Positions 9,038 through 20,125 of a stretch of 64,000 bases of DNA are shown here, one piece after another. The stretch lies in NCBI RefSeq assembly GCF_009834125.1, contig NZ_CP047146.1:2907501-2971500 (forward strand). Reading direction: 5' to 3'. This stretch comes from Streptomyces sp. GS7. Lineage in GTDB: Bacteria > Actinomycetota > Actinomycetes > Streptomycetales > Streptomycetaceae. Position numbers and translations under genes: made by a program. Each line of letters opens with the position of its first letter. Positions within the stretch are counted from its first letter, which is position 1. The notes beneath the pieces were generated by a model that ran no database searches, was not told where the DNA came from, and worked only from the letters and a program-made list of their open reading frames with translations.

Positions 9038-9589
9038 ATGAAGGTGCTGGGGGTGGACCCGGGGCTGACGCGGTGCGGGGTCGGCGTGGTGGACGGGGTC
9101 GCGGGACGGCCGCTGACCATGGCCGGCGTCGGCGTCGTACGGACCCCGGCGGACGCGGACGTCGCCCACCGCCTGGTCCTCATCGAGCGCGGCATAGACG
9201 AGTGGCTCGACACGCACCGTCCCGAACTCGTCGCCGTGGAGCGGGTGTTCAGCCAGCACAACGTCCGTACGGTCATGGGCACCGCCCAGGCCAGCGCGGT
9301 CGCGATGCTGTGCGCCGCCCGCCGTGGGCTGCCGGTCGCGCTGCACACCCCGAGCGAGGTCAAGGCGGCGGTGACCGGCTCCGGCCGGGCCGACAAGGCG
9401 CAGGTCGGCGCGATGGTCACCCGCCTGCTGCGGCTGGACGCACCACCCAAGCCGGCGGACGCCGCCGACGCCCTCGCGCTCGCCATCTGCCACATCTGGC
9501 GCGCCCCCGCGGTCAACCGCCTCCAGCAGGCGCACGCCGCGGCCCGCCGCGCCGCCGCTCCCGTACGCACGCTGAAGGGCACCCGATGA
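9038..9589 (+). CDS. ruvC: Crossover junction endodeoxyribonuclease RuvC
   Basis: A 183-residue Holliday junction resolvase of the RNase H fold. Acidic catalytic residues are in place: Asp7 in VLGVDPG, the Glu in VAVERVF and the Asp residues in [13 protein letters not shown]. The ATG at 9038 was chosen over an in-frame upstream start at 8966, which would lie on the promoter itself. The TGA overlaps the ruvA ATG (ATGA at 9586-9589). It cuts junctions migrated by RuvAB, so the three genes form one repair operon. Confidence 0.96.
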   Translation: MKVLGVDPGLTRCGVGVVDGVAGRPLTMAGVGVVRTPADADVAHRLVLIERGIDEWLDTHRPELVAVERVFSQHNVRTVMGTAQASAVAMLCAARRGLPVALHTPSEVKAAVTGSGRADKAQVGAMVTRLLRLDAPPKPADAADALALAICHIWRAPAVNRLQQAHAAARRAAAPVRTLKGTR

Positions 9590-10206
9590 TCGCCTTTGTC
9601 TCCGGCCCGGTCGCGGCCCTCGCTCCGGACACCGCCGTCGTCGAGGTCGGCGGTATCGGCATGGCCGTCCAGTGCACGCCGAACACCCTGTCCGGGCTGC
9701 GGGTCGGCGCGCGGGCCAAGCTCGCCACCTCCCTCGTCGTCCGCGAGGACTCGCTCACCCTCTACGGCTTCGCCGACGAGGACGAGCGGCAGACCTTCGA
9801 GCTGCTGCAGACCGCCAGCGGCGTCGGCCCCCGGCTCGCCCAGGCCATGCTCGCCGTGCACTCCCCGGACGCGCTGCGGCTCGCGGTGTCCACCGGCGAC
9901 GAGAAGGCACTCACCGCCGTGCCCGGCATCGGCAAGAAGGGCGCGCAGAAGCTGCTGCTGGAATTCAAGGACCGGCTCGGCGCACCGGTCGGCGGCGGCC
10001 GGGCGGCCGTCGGCAGCGCCGTGACCGCCGGCTGGCGCGATCAGCTCCAGGCCGCGCTGATCGGCCTGGGGTACGCCACCCGCGAGGCGGACGAGGCGGT
10101 CGCCGCGGTCACCCCGCAGGCCGAGGCGGCGGCAGCCGCCGGCGGGCAGCCGCAGGTGCCGCAGCTGCTGAAGGCCGCGTTGCAGACCCTGAACCGGGCG
10201 CGATGA
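9586..10206 (+). CDS. ruvA: Holliday junction branch migration protein RuvA
   Basis: A 206-residue junction-binding protein with an N-terminal OB domain ([12 protein letters not shown]...), two helix-hairpin-helix motifs ([14 protein letters not shown] and [19 protein letters not shown]) and a C-terminal domain that contacts RuvB after an acidic/Ala linker. It overlaps ruvC by four bases. A 43-codon ORF bridges it to ruvB (see 10203). Confidence 0.96.
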   Translation: MIAFVSGPVAALAPDTAVVEVGGIGMAVQCTPNTLSGLRVGARAKLATSLVVREDSLTLYGFADEDERQTFELLQTASGVGPRLAQAMLAVHSPDALRLAVSTGDEKALTAVPGIGKKGAQKLLLEFKDRLGAPVGGGRAAVGSAVTAGWRDQLQAALIGLGYATREADEAVAAVTPQAEAAAAAGGQPQVPQLLKAALQTLNRAR

Positions 10207-10330
10207 CCGGCGCGCCCCGGCGTCCGGCGGCCCTCCGCGGCGGCCGGCGCGCCGCCGTCCGGGCCCCGCGCCCCCGACCGTACGACCACGCAGGCGGCTC
10301 GGCCGCCCCGACCCCGCGAGGCAATCCGCA

Positions 10331-10334
<4 letters not shown>
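10203..10334 (+). CDS. Possible 43-residue coupling ORF between ruvA and ruvB
   Basis: An ORF of 43 codons starts at an ATG overlapping the ruvA stop (ATGA) and ends with a TGA overlapping the ruvB GTG (GTGA). It would let a terminating ribosome travel from ruvA to ruvB without a gap. The product is Arg/Pro/Ala-rich with no recognisable domain, and there is no Shine-Dalgarno sequence before it. It may be chance in high-GC DNA, or a coupling device whose peptide does not matter. Confidence 0.25.
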
Positions 10335-11416
<1,082 letters not shown>

Positions 11417-11463
11417 CGGCGCGGAGACTCGCCCGCTGAGGAACTGCGGTGCGATGCTGGGCG

Positions 11464-11493
11464 TTGTTCCACTGGTGGAGACTCGCTTAGACT
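11464..11493 (+). promoter_or_regulatory. Predicted housekeeping promoter for yajC-secD-secF
   Basis: TTGTTC and TAGACT separated by 18 bases resemble the principal sigma factor (HrdB) -35/-10 pattern. It sits 86 bases before the yajC start. Prediction by eye only. Confidence 0.5.
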
Positions 11494-11578
11494 CCGCCGA
11501 TGCCGTCCGTGTGGGCGGTGTATCCACCCCCGCTATATGAGACCGCGGAGCAGCGGTCGTGCGAAGGATTTCCGTCCC

Positions 11579-12139
11579 GTGAGTATCGTGACTCTCCTCC
11601 CGTTCATCGTCCTCATCGGGGCCATGTTCCTGATGACGCGGTCCGCCAAGAAGAAGCAGCAGGCGGCCCAGCAGATGCGCGATGACATGCAGGCCGGCAC
11701 CGGCGTCCGGACGATCGGTGGCATGTACGCCACCGTCAAGGAAATCCACGAGGACACCGTCCTCCTGGAGGTCGCCCCCGGCGTGCACGCCATCTACGCC
11801 AAGAACGCCATCGGCGCGGTGCTCGCGGATGAGGAGTACAACCGCATTCTGGACGGTGCCGACCCGATCGCCGGTGACGAGCAGCCGGTCGTCCCGGACG
11901 ACATCTCGTCGCTGACCGGTGCCGGTGCCGACGAGGCCACCGAAAAGGGTGACAAGGCCGACAAGATCGACCTCGGCAAGACCGAGGCCGAGGCCGAGCC
12001 CGCCGCCGACGAGGCAGCCAAGGTCGACGGCGACAAGGCCGACAAGGCCGACAAGGCCGCCAAGGCCGAGGAGCCCGCCAAGGCCGAGGCCGACACCGCC
12101 AAGGAAGACAAGAAGGCCGGCGGCGCCGACGCGAAGTAG
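11579..12139 (+). CDS. yajC: Preprotein translocase subunit YajC
   Basis: A 186-residue Sec-accessory membrane protein. A single N-terminal helix (VTLLPFIVLIGAMFLM) is followed by the conserved YajC core (KKKQQAAQQMRDDMQAGTGVRTIGG... through VLADEEY). Start GTG 11579 follows GAAGGA; an upstream in-frame ATG at 11537 would add 14 polar residues before the helix. The last ~85 residues are an Ala/Lys/Asp/Glu tail built partly from tandem nine-base units, longer than in most bacteria. YajC works with SecDF to release and pull exported proteins, and both genes follow. Confidence 0.93.
   Translation: MSIVTLLPFIVLIGAMFLMTRSAKKKQQAAQQMRDDMQAGTGVRTIGGMYATVKEIHEDTVLLEVAPGVHAIYAKNAIGAVLADEEYNRILDGADPIAGDEQPVVPDDISSLTGAGADEATEKGDKADKIDLGKTEAEAEPAADEAAKVDGDKADKADKAAKAEEPAKAEADTAKEDKKAGGADAK
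12031..12066 (+). repeat. Tandem nine-base repeats inside yajC
   Basis: Direct, partly degenerate units of GACAAGGCC encode an Asp-Lys-Ala run in the charged tail of YajC. This is in-frame coding repetition and a likely spot for length variation between strains. Confidence 0.7.
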
Positions 12140-12289
12140 TCCGTTCTCCGGGAACCGCGGCACGCCCCCGATCGGGCGCACCGCGGTTCCCGGACGGTCT
12201 AGGCTCCGGCGGGGGCACGTCCCCACAAGACTTCGTGGCCGCTCGGCAGACATCCCAGGCCGAGGGGTTGGACAGGGAGAAACGACAAG

Positions 12290-14035
12290 GTGGCAGCACC
12301 GAAAAAGGGCCGCAGGGCGCCCGCTAGCCAGGGGCATCCAGGGCGCACCCTGATCCTGGTCCTGATCGCGATGGCGGGGCTGGTCGGAGGCATGTTCTCC
12401 ACCGGCACGCTGACCCCCCGACTGGGCATCGACCTGGCGGGCGGCACCAGTTTCACGCTGGCGGCGCAGAACCAGCCGGGCAAGCCCAACGCGATCAACG
12501 AGACCAACATGAACACCGCCGCCGGCATCATGGAGCGGCGGGTCAACGGTCTCGGTGTGACCGAGTCCGAGGTCCAGACGCAGGGCAGCAACCACATCAT
12601 CGTGAACATCCCCAAGGGGACGGACGCGAAGCAGGCCCGCCAGCAGGTCGGCACCACCGCGCAGCTCGCCTTCCGGCCGGTGCTGACCACCACCGCGGGC
12701 ACCAAGACCCCGCAGCCCACGCCCAGCCCCTCCCAGAGCGGCAAGAACGGCAAGGGCGGCGGCGAGCAGGCCACCGGCAAGAACGCCTCGCCGTCGCCGA
12801 GCGCGAGTGCCACGGCCCAGGGCCGCGCCGTCACGGACGCCCTGAAGAAGCCGTCCGCGGCGCCGTCCGCCTCCGGGACGGCCAAGCCCTCCGCCCAGCC
12901 GACGCCGCCCGCCCCCGGCGGCGCGGACGTCCCGCCGGCCCTGCAGAAGCAGCTCGGCGCGCTGGACTGCTCCACGAAGCAGAGCCGGGCGACCGCCGGT
13001 GAGCAGGCCGCGGGCGCCAAGCCGACCGACCCGGTCGTGGCCTGCAAGGACGACGGTTCGCAGAAGTACGTGCTCGGCCCGGTCGGCGTCGAGGGCACGG
13101 ACGTCAAGGACGCCAAGGCGGTCTTCGACAGCCAGCAGGGCCAGGGCTGGATCGTCCAGATGGACTTCACCTCCGACGGCGGCAAGAAGTTCGCGGACAT
13201 CACCGGCAAGCTCGCCACCAAGACGCCGCCGCAGAACCAGTTCGCGATCGTCCTGGACGGCGCGGTGGTCTCCGACCCGCGCGTCAGCGAGCGGCTCAAC
13301 GGCGGCAACGCCACGATCTCCGGCGGCTTCACCCAGCAGTCGGCGCAGGACCTGGGCAACATGCTCTCGTACGGTGCGCTGCCGCTGTCCTTCAAGATCG
13401 ACGACGAGACCACGGTGACCGCGGCGCTCGGTGGCGAGCAGCTGCACGCCGGTCTGGTCGCCGGTGCCATCGGCCTGGCGCTGGTCATCGTCTACCTGGT
13501 CGCCTACTACCGGGGGCTGGCGCTGGTCGCGCTGGCGAGCCTGCTCGTCTCGGCGATCCTGACGTACACGATCATGACGCTGCTCGGTCCGGCCATCGGG
13601 TTCGCGCTGAACCTCCCGGCGGTCTGCGGCGCCATCGTGGCGATCGGTATCACCGCCGACTCGTTCATCGTCTACTTCGAACGCATCCGGGACGAGATCC
13701 GCGAGGGGCGCACGCTGCGCCCGGCCGTCGAGCGCGGCTGGCCTCGGGCCCGCCGGACGATCCTGGTCTCCGACTTCGTGTCGTTCCTGGCCGCCGCGGT
13801 GCTGTTCATCGTCACCGTCGGCAAGGTGCAGGGCTTCGCGTTCACGCTGGGCCTGACCACCCTGCTCGACGTCGTCGTGGTCTTCCTCTTCACCAAGCCG
13901 CTGATGACGCTGCTGGCCCGGCGGAAGTTCTTCTCCGAAGGACACCCCTGGTCCGGCCTCGATCCCAAGCGCCTGGGCGCCAAGCCGCCGCTGCGCCGCC
14001 GTCGCACCGCCCCCACCCAGACGAAGGAGGCGTGA
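12290..14035 (+). CDS. secD: Protein translocase subunit SecD
   Basis: A 581-residue RND-family Sec accessory protein. Visible parts are the first membrane helix (LILVLIAMAGLVGGMF), the SecD signature RLGIDLAGGTSF, the periplasmic P1 domain ending in ALPLSFKI, and five C-terminal helices beginning near AGLVAGAIGLALVIVYLV. With SecF it uses the proton gradient to assist late export. Residues ~137-223 are a Pro/Ser/Lys/Gly-rich insertion within P1, absent from E. coli SecD. GTG 12290 is the start. The gene ends one base before secF. Confidence 0.96.
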   Translation: MAAPKKGRRAPASQGHPGRTLILVLIAMAGLVGGMFSTGTLTPRLGIDLAGGTSFTLAAQNQPGKPNAINETNMNTAAGIMERRVNGLGVTESEVQTQGSNHIIVNIPKGTDAKQARQQVGTTAQLAFRPVLTTTAGTKTPQPTPSPSQSGKNGKGGGEQATGKNASPSPSASATAQGRAVTDALKKPSAAPSASGTAKPSAQPTPPAPGGADVPPALQKQLGALDCSTKQSRATAGEQAAGAKPTDPVVACKDDGSQKYVLGPVGVEGTDVKDAKAVFDSQQGQGWIVQMDFTSDGGKKFADITGKLATKTPPQNQFAIVLDGAVVSDPRVSERLNGGNATISGGFTQQSAQDLGNMLSYGALPLSFKIDDETTVTAALGGEQLHAGLVAGAIGLALVIVYLVAYYRGLALVALASLLVSAILTYTIMTLLGPAIGFALNLPAVCGAIVAIGITADSFIVYFERIRDEIREGRTLRPAVERGWPRARRTILVSDFVSFLAAAVLFIVTVGKVQGFAFTLGLTTLLDVVVVFLFTKPLMTLLARRKFFSEGHPWSGLDPKRLGAKPPLRRRRTAPTQTKEA

Positions 14036-14036
14036 G

Positions 14037-15137
14037 ATGTCCAAGCTCGGCAACATCGGCGCCCGGCTCTACCGCGGTGAGGTCGGCTACGACTTCATCG
14101 GCAAGCGGATGATCTGGTACGGCGTCTCGATCCTCATCACCATCACGGCCATCGTCGGCCTGTCGGTGCGCGGTCTGAACATGGGCATCGAGTTCTCCGG
14201 CGGTGCGGTCTTCACCACCCCGAACACCTCGGTGACGACGGAGGAGGCCCAGCACCGGGCGGAGTCCGCGGCCGGCGGCCACCAGGCCATGGTGCAGAAG
14301 CTCGGCGGCGGCGCGCTGCGCATCCAGATCAGCGGTCTGGACACCAAGCAGGCGCTGCCCGTCCAGGAAGAGCTGGCCAAGGACCTCAACGTCCCGGTCA
14401 AGGACGTCAACACCCAGCTGGTCGGCCCGAGTTGGGGCCAGCAGATCGCCGACAAGGCATGGCTGGGCCTGGGGATCTTCATGGTCCTCGTGGTGCTCTA
14501 TCTGGCCATCGCCTTCGAGTGGCGGATGGCGCTGGCCGCGCTGGTCGCGCTGGTCCACGACCTGACGATCACGGTCGGCGTCTACGCCCTGGTCGGCTTC
14601 GAGGTCACCCCGGGCACGGTCATCGGTCTGCTGACGATCCTCGGTTACTCCCTCTACGACACGGTCGTCGTCTTCGACAGCCTGAAGGAAGCCTCCAAGG
14701 ACATCACCAAGCAGAGCCGCTTCACGTACGGCGAGATCGCCAACCGCAGCATCAACGGCACCCTGGTGCGGTCGATCAACACCACGGTCGTGGCGCTGCT
14801 CCCGGTCGCCGGTCTGCTGTTCGTCGGCGGTGGGGTGCTCGGCGCCGGCATGCTCAACGACATCTCGCTGGCCCTGTTCGTGGGTCTGGCCGCCGGTGCC
14901 TACTCCTCGATCTTCATCGCGACGCCGCTGGTCGCCGACCTCAAGGGCCGTGAGCCGCAGATGCAGGCGCTCGCCAGGCGGGTCCTCGCGAAGCGCGCCG
15001 TGTCGGAGGCCAAGGAGGCGGGCGAGGACGGGCAGCCGGCCGCCGACGAGGCCGAGGACGCCGCGGTCGTCGGCCCGCGGCAGCAGCCCGCCTCCCGCAG
15101 CCGGGGGCGCGGCGGCCCGTCGGGGAAGCGCCGATGA
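14037..15137 (+). CDS. secF: Protein translocase subunit SecF
   Basis: A 366-residue partner of SecD. It has the SecF signature GLNMGIEFSGGAVF, six membrane helices (for example ISILITITAIVGL, MVLVVLYLAIAFEW and SLALFVGLAAGAYSSIFIA), and a basic C-terminal tail (SRSRGRGGPSGKRR). The start lies one base after the secD stop, and the stop overlaps the apt start. The C-terminal tail is disordered and rich in Glu, Ala and Arg. Confidence 0.96.
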   Translation: MSKLGNIGARLYRGEVGYDFIGKRMIWYGVSILITITAIVGLSVRGLNMGIEFSGGAVFTTPNTSVTTEEAQHRAESAAGGHQAMVQKLGGGALRIQISGLDTKQALPVQEELAKDLNVPVKDVNTQLVGPSWGQQIADKAWLGLGIFMVLVVLYLAIAFEWRMALAALVALVHDLTITVGVYALVGFEVTPGTVIGLLTILGYSLYDTVVVFDSLKEASKDITKQSRFTYGEIANRSINGTLVRSINTTVVALLPVAGLLFVGGGVLGAGMLNDISLALFVGLAAGAYSSIFIATPLVADLKGREPQMQALARRVLAKRAVSEAKEAGEDGQPAADEAEDAAVVGPRQQPASRSRGRGGPSGKRR

Positions 15138-15682
15138 CCGCCTCCCCGGAGCTGCGCGAGCTCCTGCTGAGCCGGATCTCCGACGTCCCGGACTACCCGA
15201 AGCCGGGCGTGATGTTCAAGGACATCACCCCGTTGCTCGCCGACCCGGCCGCGTTCGCCGCGCTGACCGGCGCCTTCGTCGACCTGTGCGAGCGCCACCG
15301 CGCCGACAAGGTCGTCGGCCTGGAGGCCCGGGGCTTCATCCTCGCCGCCCCGGTCGCGGTCTCCGCCGGTATCGGTTTCGTACCGGTGCGCAAGGCGGGC
15401 AAGCTGCCCGGCACGACGCTCGGCCAGGCGTACGAGCTGGAGTACGGCACCGCCGAGATCGAGCTGCACGCCGACGCCCTGGCGCCCGGCGACCGGGTGC
15501 TGGTGATCGACGACGTCCTCGCCACCGGCGGCACCGCGGACGCGTCGATGCAGCTCATCCGGCGTGCGGGTGCGGAGGTCGCGGGTCTGGCGGTGCTGCT
15601 GGAGCTGGGCTTCCTGGCCGGGCGGCAGCGGCTGGAGCCGGGCCTGAAGGGCGCTCCGCTGGAGGCGCTGATCACGATCTGA
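15134..15682 (+). CDS. apt: Adenine phosphoribosyltransferase
   Basis: A 182-residue purine salvage enzyme converting adenine and PRPP to AMP. The PRPP-binding motif is VLVIDDVLATGGTA, and the family N-terminus (YPKPGVMFKDITPLLAD) and LEARGFI are present. It overlaps secF by four bases and precedes rel, the secF-apt-rel order being conserved in streptomycetes. A strong hairpin after the stop separates it from rel. Confidence 0.96.
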   Translation: MTASPELRELLLSRISDVPDYPKPGVMFKDITPLLADPAAFAALTGAFVDLCERHRADKVVGLEARGFILAAPVAVSAGIGFVPVRKAGKLPGTTLGQAYELEYGTAEIELHADALAPGDRVLVIDDVLATGGTADASMQLIRRAGAEVAGLAVLLELGFLAGRQRLEPGLKGAPLEALITI

Positions 15683-15704
15683 GCCGGTCTTCGGCACGGT
15701 GCGG

Positions 15705-15744
15705 GCGGCAGGGGCATCCGGAACATTCCGGGTGCCCCTGCCGC
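15705..15744 (+). terminator. Terminator hairpin between apt and rel
   Basis: A 17-bp stem with a single G-T type mismatch and a six-base loop (15722-15727), 22 bases after the apt stop. It should end the yajC-secDF-apt transcript and isolate rel. Confidence 0.8.
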
Positions 15745-15854
15745 TGTGTCATGTACGGAGCCATGGCCGCGCGGCGGCCGTGGCCATGGGCTCGATACCA
15801 TGGCATCCCGGCCGCTTCGAGGTCCTGGGGTCCGTACCCGCATGAGGAGTGCTC

Positions 15855-18422
<2,568 letters not shown>

Positions 18423-18441
18423 GAGAGCGGCGGGGGACACG

Positions 18442-19737
18442 ATGGGGGAGGAACTGCTCGGCGGGCGCTACCGCCTCGTCCGGCTGATCGGCCGCGGCGG
18501 GATGGGCGCCGTCCACGAGGCGCTGGACACCGGGCTGGACCGCCGGGTGGCGGTCAAGCGGCTGCTGGCCGCCGGCGGTCTCGACTCCGGCTCGACGGCC
18601 CTGCGGCGCTTCCAGCGGGAGGCTCAGGCGCTGGCCCGGATCAGCCACCCGGGAGTGGTCCACGTCTACGACAGCGGCGTCCACGAGGGCACGCCGTACA
18701 TCGTGATGGAACTGCTGGACGGGGTGGGGCCGGCGGCGCTGGTGGAGGCCCACGGACCGCTGCCGCCGGCGCTGGCCGCCGAGATCGGGCTGGGCATGTG
18801 CCGGGCGCTGGCCGCCGCGCACGCCGCCGGCGTCCTGCACCGCGACGTCAAACCGACCAATGTCACCGTCACCCGTGCCGGCCGGGTGGTGCTCCAGGAC
18901 TTCGGCCTGGCCCGGCTCGCCGAGGAGCCGGCCATCACCCAGGCCGGCGCGCTGCTCGGCACCCCGCAGTACATGGCCCCGGAGCTGATCCGCGGTGAAC
19001 TCCCCGGCCCGGAAGCCGACTTGTACGGGCTCGGCGCCTGCCTGTACCTGATGCTCACCGGCACGCCGCCGCTGGGCGCGGACGCCGTCGACGTCGGCGT
19101 GCTGGTGGAACGGGCGGTGGGGCCGGGTATCCCGCGGCTGGCCGAGCGGTACGGCAGCGGCATTCCGCATGCCCTGGCGCACCTCGTGGACACGCTGTGC
19201 GGGCAGGAAGCCGGCCGGCGGCCGGCCGCCGCCGATGTCGAGGGGCTGTTGGCCGGGCTGCCGACCGCGGACGACCAGCGCGCGTTACGCGAGCTGGTGG
19301 CCCGCTGCGTCCGCGAGCAGGCCGTGGAGTTCGTCTACAGTCCGCCGGCCCAGGACTCCTCGGTGCCGGAAGTGCTGGACTGGGCGGCGATTCCCGGCCC
19401 GGTGCCCGCCACCCCGGACGCCCACCGGCCGCTGACCCTGAGCGACGGCACCCTTCAGATGATGCTCAGCGGCATGACGGCGGACAACGCCCGGTCCCGG
19501 CAGCGCGAGGCGGTCAACCTGGTGCTGCGCGGCGATCTCCAGGAGGCGGTGCGGATGCTCACCGCGGTCGCCCAGGTCTGCGCCTCGGCCCTGGGTCCGG
19601 ACCATCCGACCACCTTGACCAGCCAGTACTGGCAGGCGGTGTGCCTGGCGCGGCTGGGCGCCGGGGCGGAAGCACTGGAACTGTTCTCACGGGTCAACAC
19701 ACGGACCGAGCAGAGGAGGGGGCGGGATCATGACTGA
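18442..19737 (+). CDS. Hanks-type Ser/Thr protein kinase with TPR-like tail
   Basis: A 431-residue cytosolic kinase, first gene of a three-gene cassette. Kinase motifs are intact: glycine loop GRGGMGAV (17-24), Lys39 in AVKRLL, HRDVKPTN (133-140), DFGLAR (153-158) and APE in MAPEL. Unlike PknB-type kinases there is no transmembrane segment or PASTA domain. After ~residue 280 comes a helical tail with LGPDHPTTLTSQYWQAVCLARLG, which resembles kinesin-light-chain-type TPR repeats. The start lies 19 bases after rel, and the end overlaps the next gene by eight bases. I infer a signalling component for the caspase two genes on. Its substrate is unknown. Confidence 0.9.
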   Translation: MGEELLGGRYRLVRLIGRGGMGAVHEALDTGLDRRVAVKRLLAAGGLDSGSTALRRFQREAQALARISHPGVVHVYDSGVHEGTPYIVMELLDGVGPAALVEAHGPLPPALAAEIGLGMCRALAAAHAAGVLHRDVKPTNVTVTRAGRVVLQDFGLARLAEEPAITQAGALLGTPQYMAPELIRGELPGPEADLYGLGACLYLMLTGTPPLGADAVDVGVLVERAVGPGIPRLAERYGSGIPHALAHLVDTLCGQEAGRRPAAADVEGLLAGLPTADDQRALRELVARCVREQAVEFVYSPPAQDSSVPEVLDWAAIPGPVPATPDAHRPLTLSDGTLQMMLSGMTADNARSRQREAVNLVLRGDLQEAVRMLTAVAQVCASALGPDHPTTLTSQYWQAVCLARLGAGAEALELFSRVNTRTEQRRGRDHD

Positions 19738-20125
19738 TCTCGACGTACGGGTGACGACGGAGCCGGGGGGCGACGCGGAGGAGGAACTCCGGTCCCTGAT
19801 GCGGTGGCTGCACGACGACGAGGAACTGAGCCGCCGGGTACGCGGCCGGCTCGGCGCCGCCCGCGGGCCCCGGCCCGGCGAGATGGGCACCGGCTTCGAC
19901 CTGCTCCAGCTGGCGATCGGCACCGCGGTGTCCGGCGGCTCGCTCGCGGTCTCGGTCCTCCAATGGCGCGACTCGCGCCGCCGCGCCCCCGAACTCACCC
20001 TGCGTTCGGGGGAGATGGAGGTCAGGATCCCGCGTGGTGCGGTCGGCGACCCGGAGACGCTGCGCCGGATCGCCGCGCTGCTCGACGAACCCCAGGAGCC
20101 CGGGGGCGATGACCGGACTGCCTGA
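19730..20125 (+). CDS. EACC1-like effector-associated small protein
   Basis: A 131-residue protein whose ATG overlaps the kinase stop and follows a strong GGAGGGG. It has an acidic N-terminal half with EEELRSLMRWLHDDEELSRRV, a PGEMG turn, a hydrophobic helix (FDLLQLAIGTAVSGGSLAVSVLQW), a basic patch and a beta-rich C-terminus (RSGEMEVRIPRGA). This is the layout I know as effector-associated constant component 1, a short protein found next to caspase, trypsin-like and other effectors in predicted conflict systems of multicellular bacteria. It has no catalytic residues. I infer an adaptor between kinase and caspase. The family call is from memory of the pattern. Confidence 0.7.
   Translation: MTDLDVRVTTEPGGDAEEELRSLMRWLHDDEELSRRVRGRLGAARGPRPGEMGTGFDLLQLAIGTAVSGGSLAVSVLQWRDSRRRAPELTLRSGEMEVRIPRGAVGDPETLRRIAALLDEPQEPGGDDRTA

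Noticed and set aside
12000..12130. Short direct repeats that could suggest a CRISPR-like or minisatellite array
   Set aside because: The units are nine bases, in frame, without spacers, and encode the charged tail of YajC.
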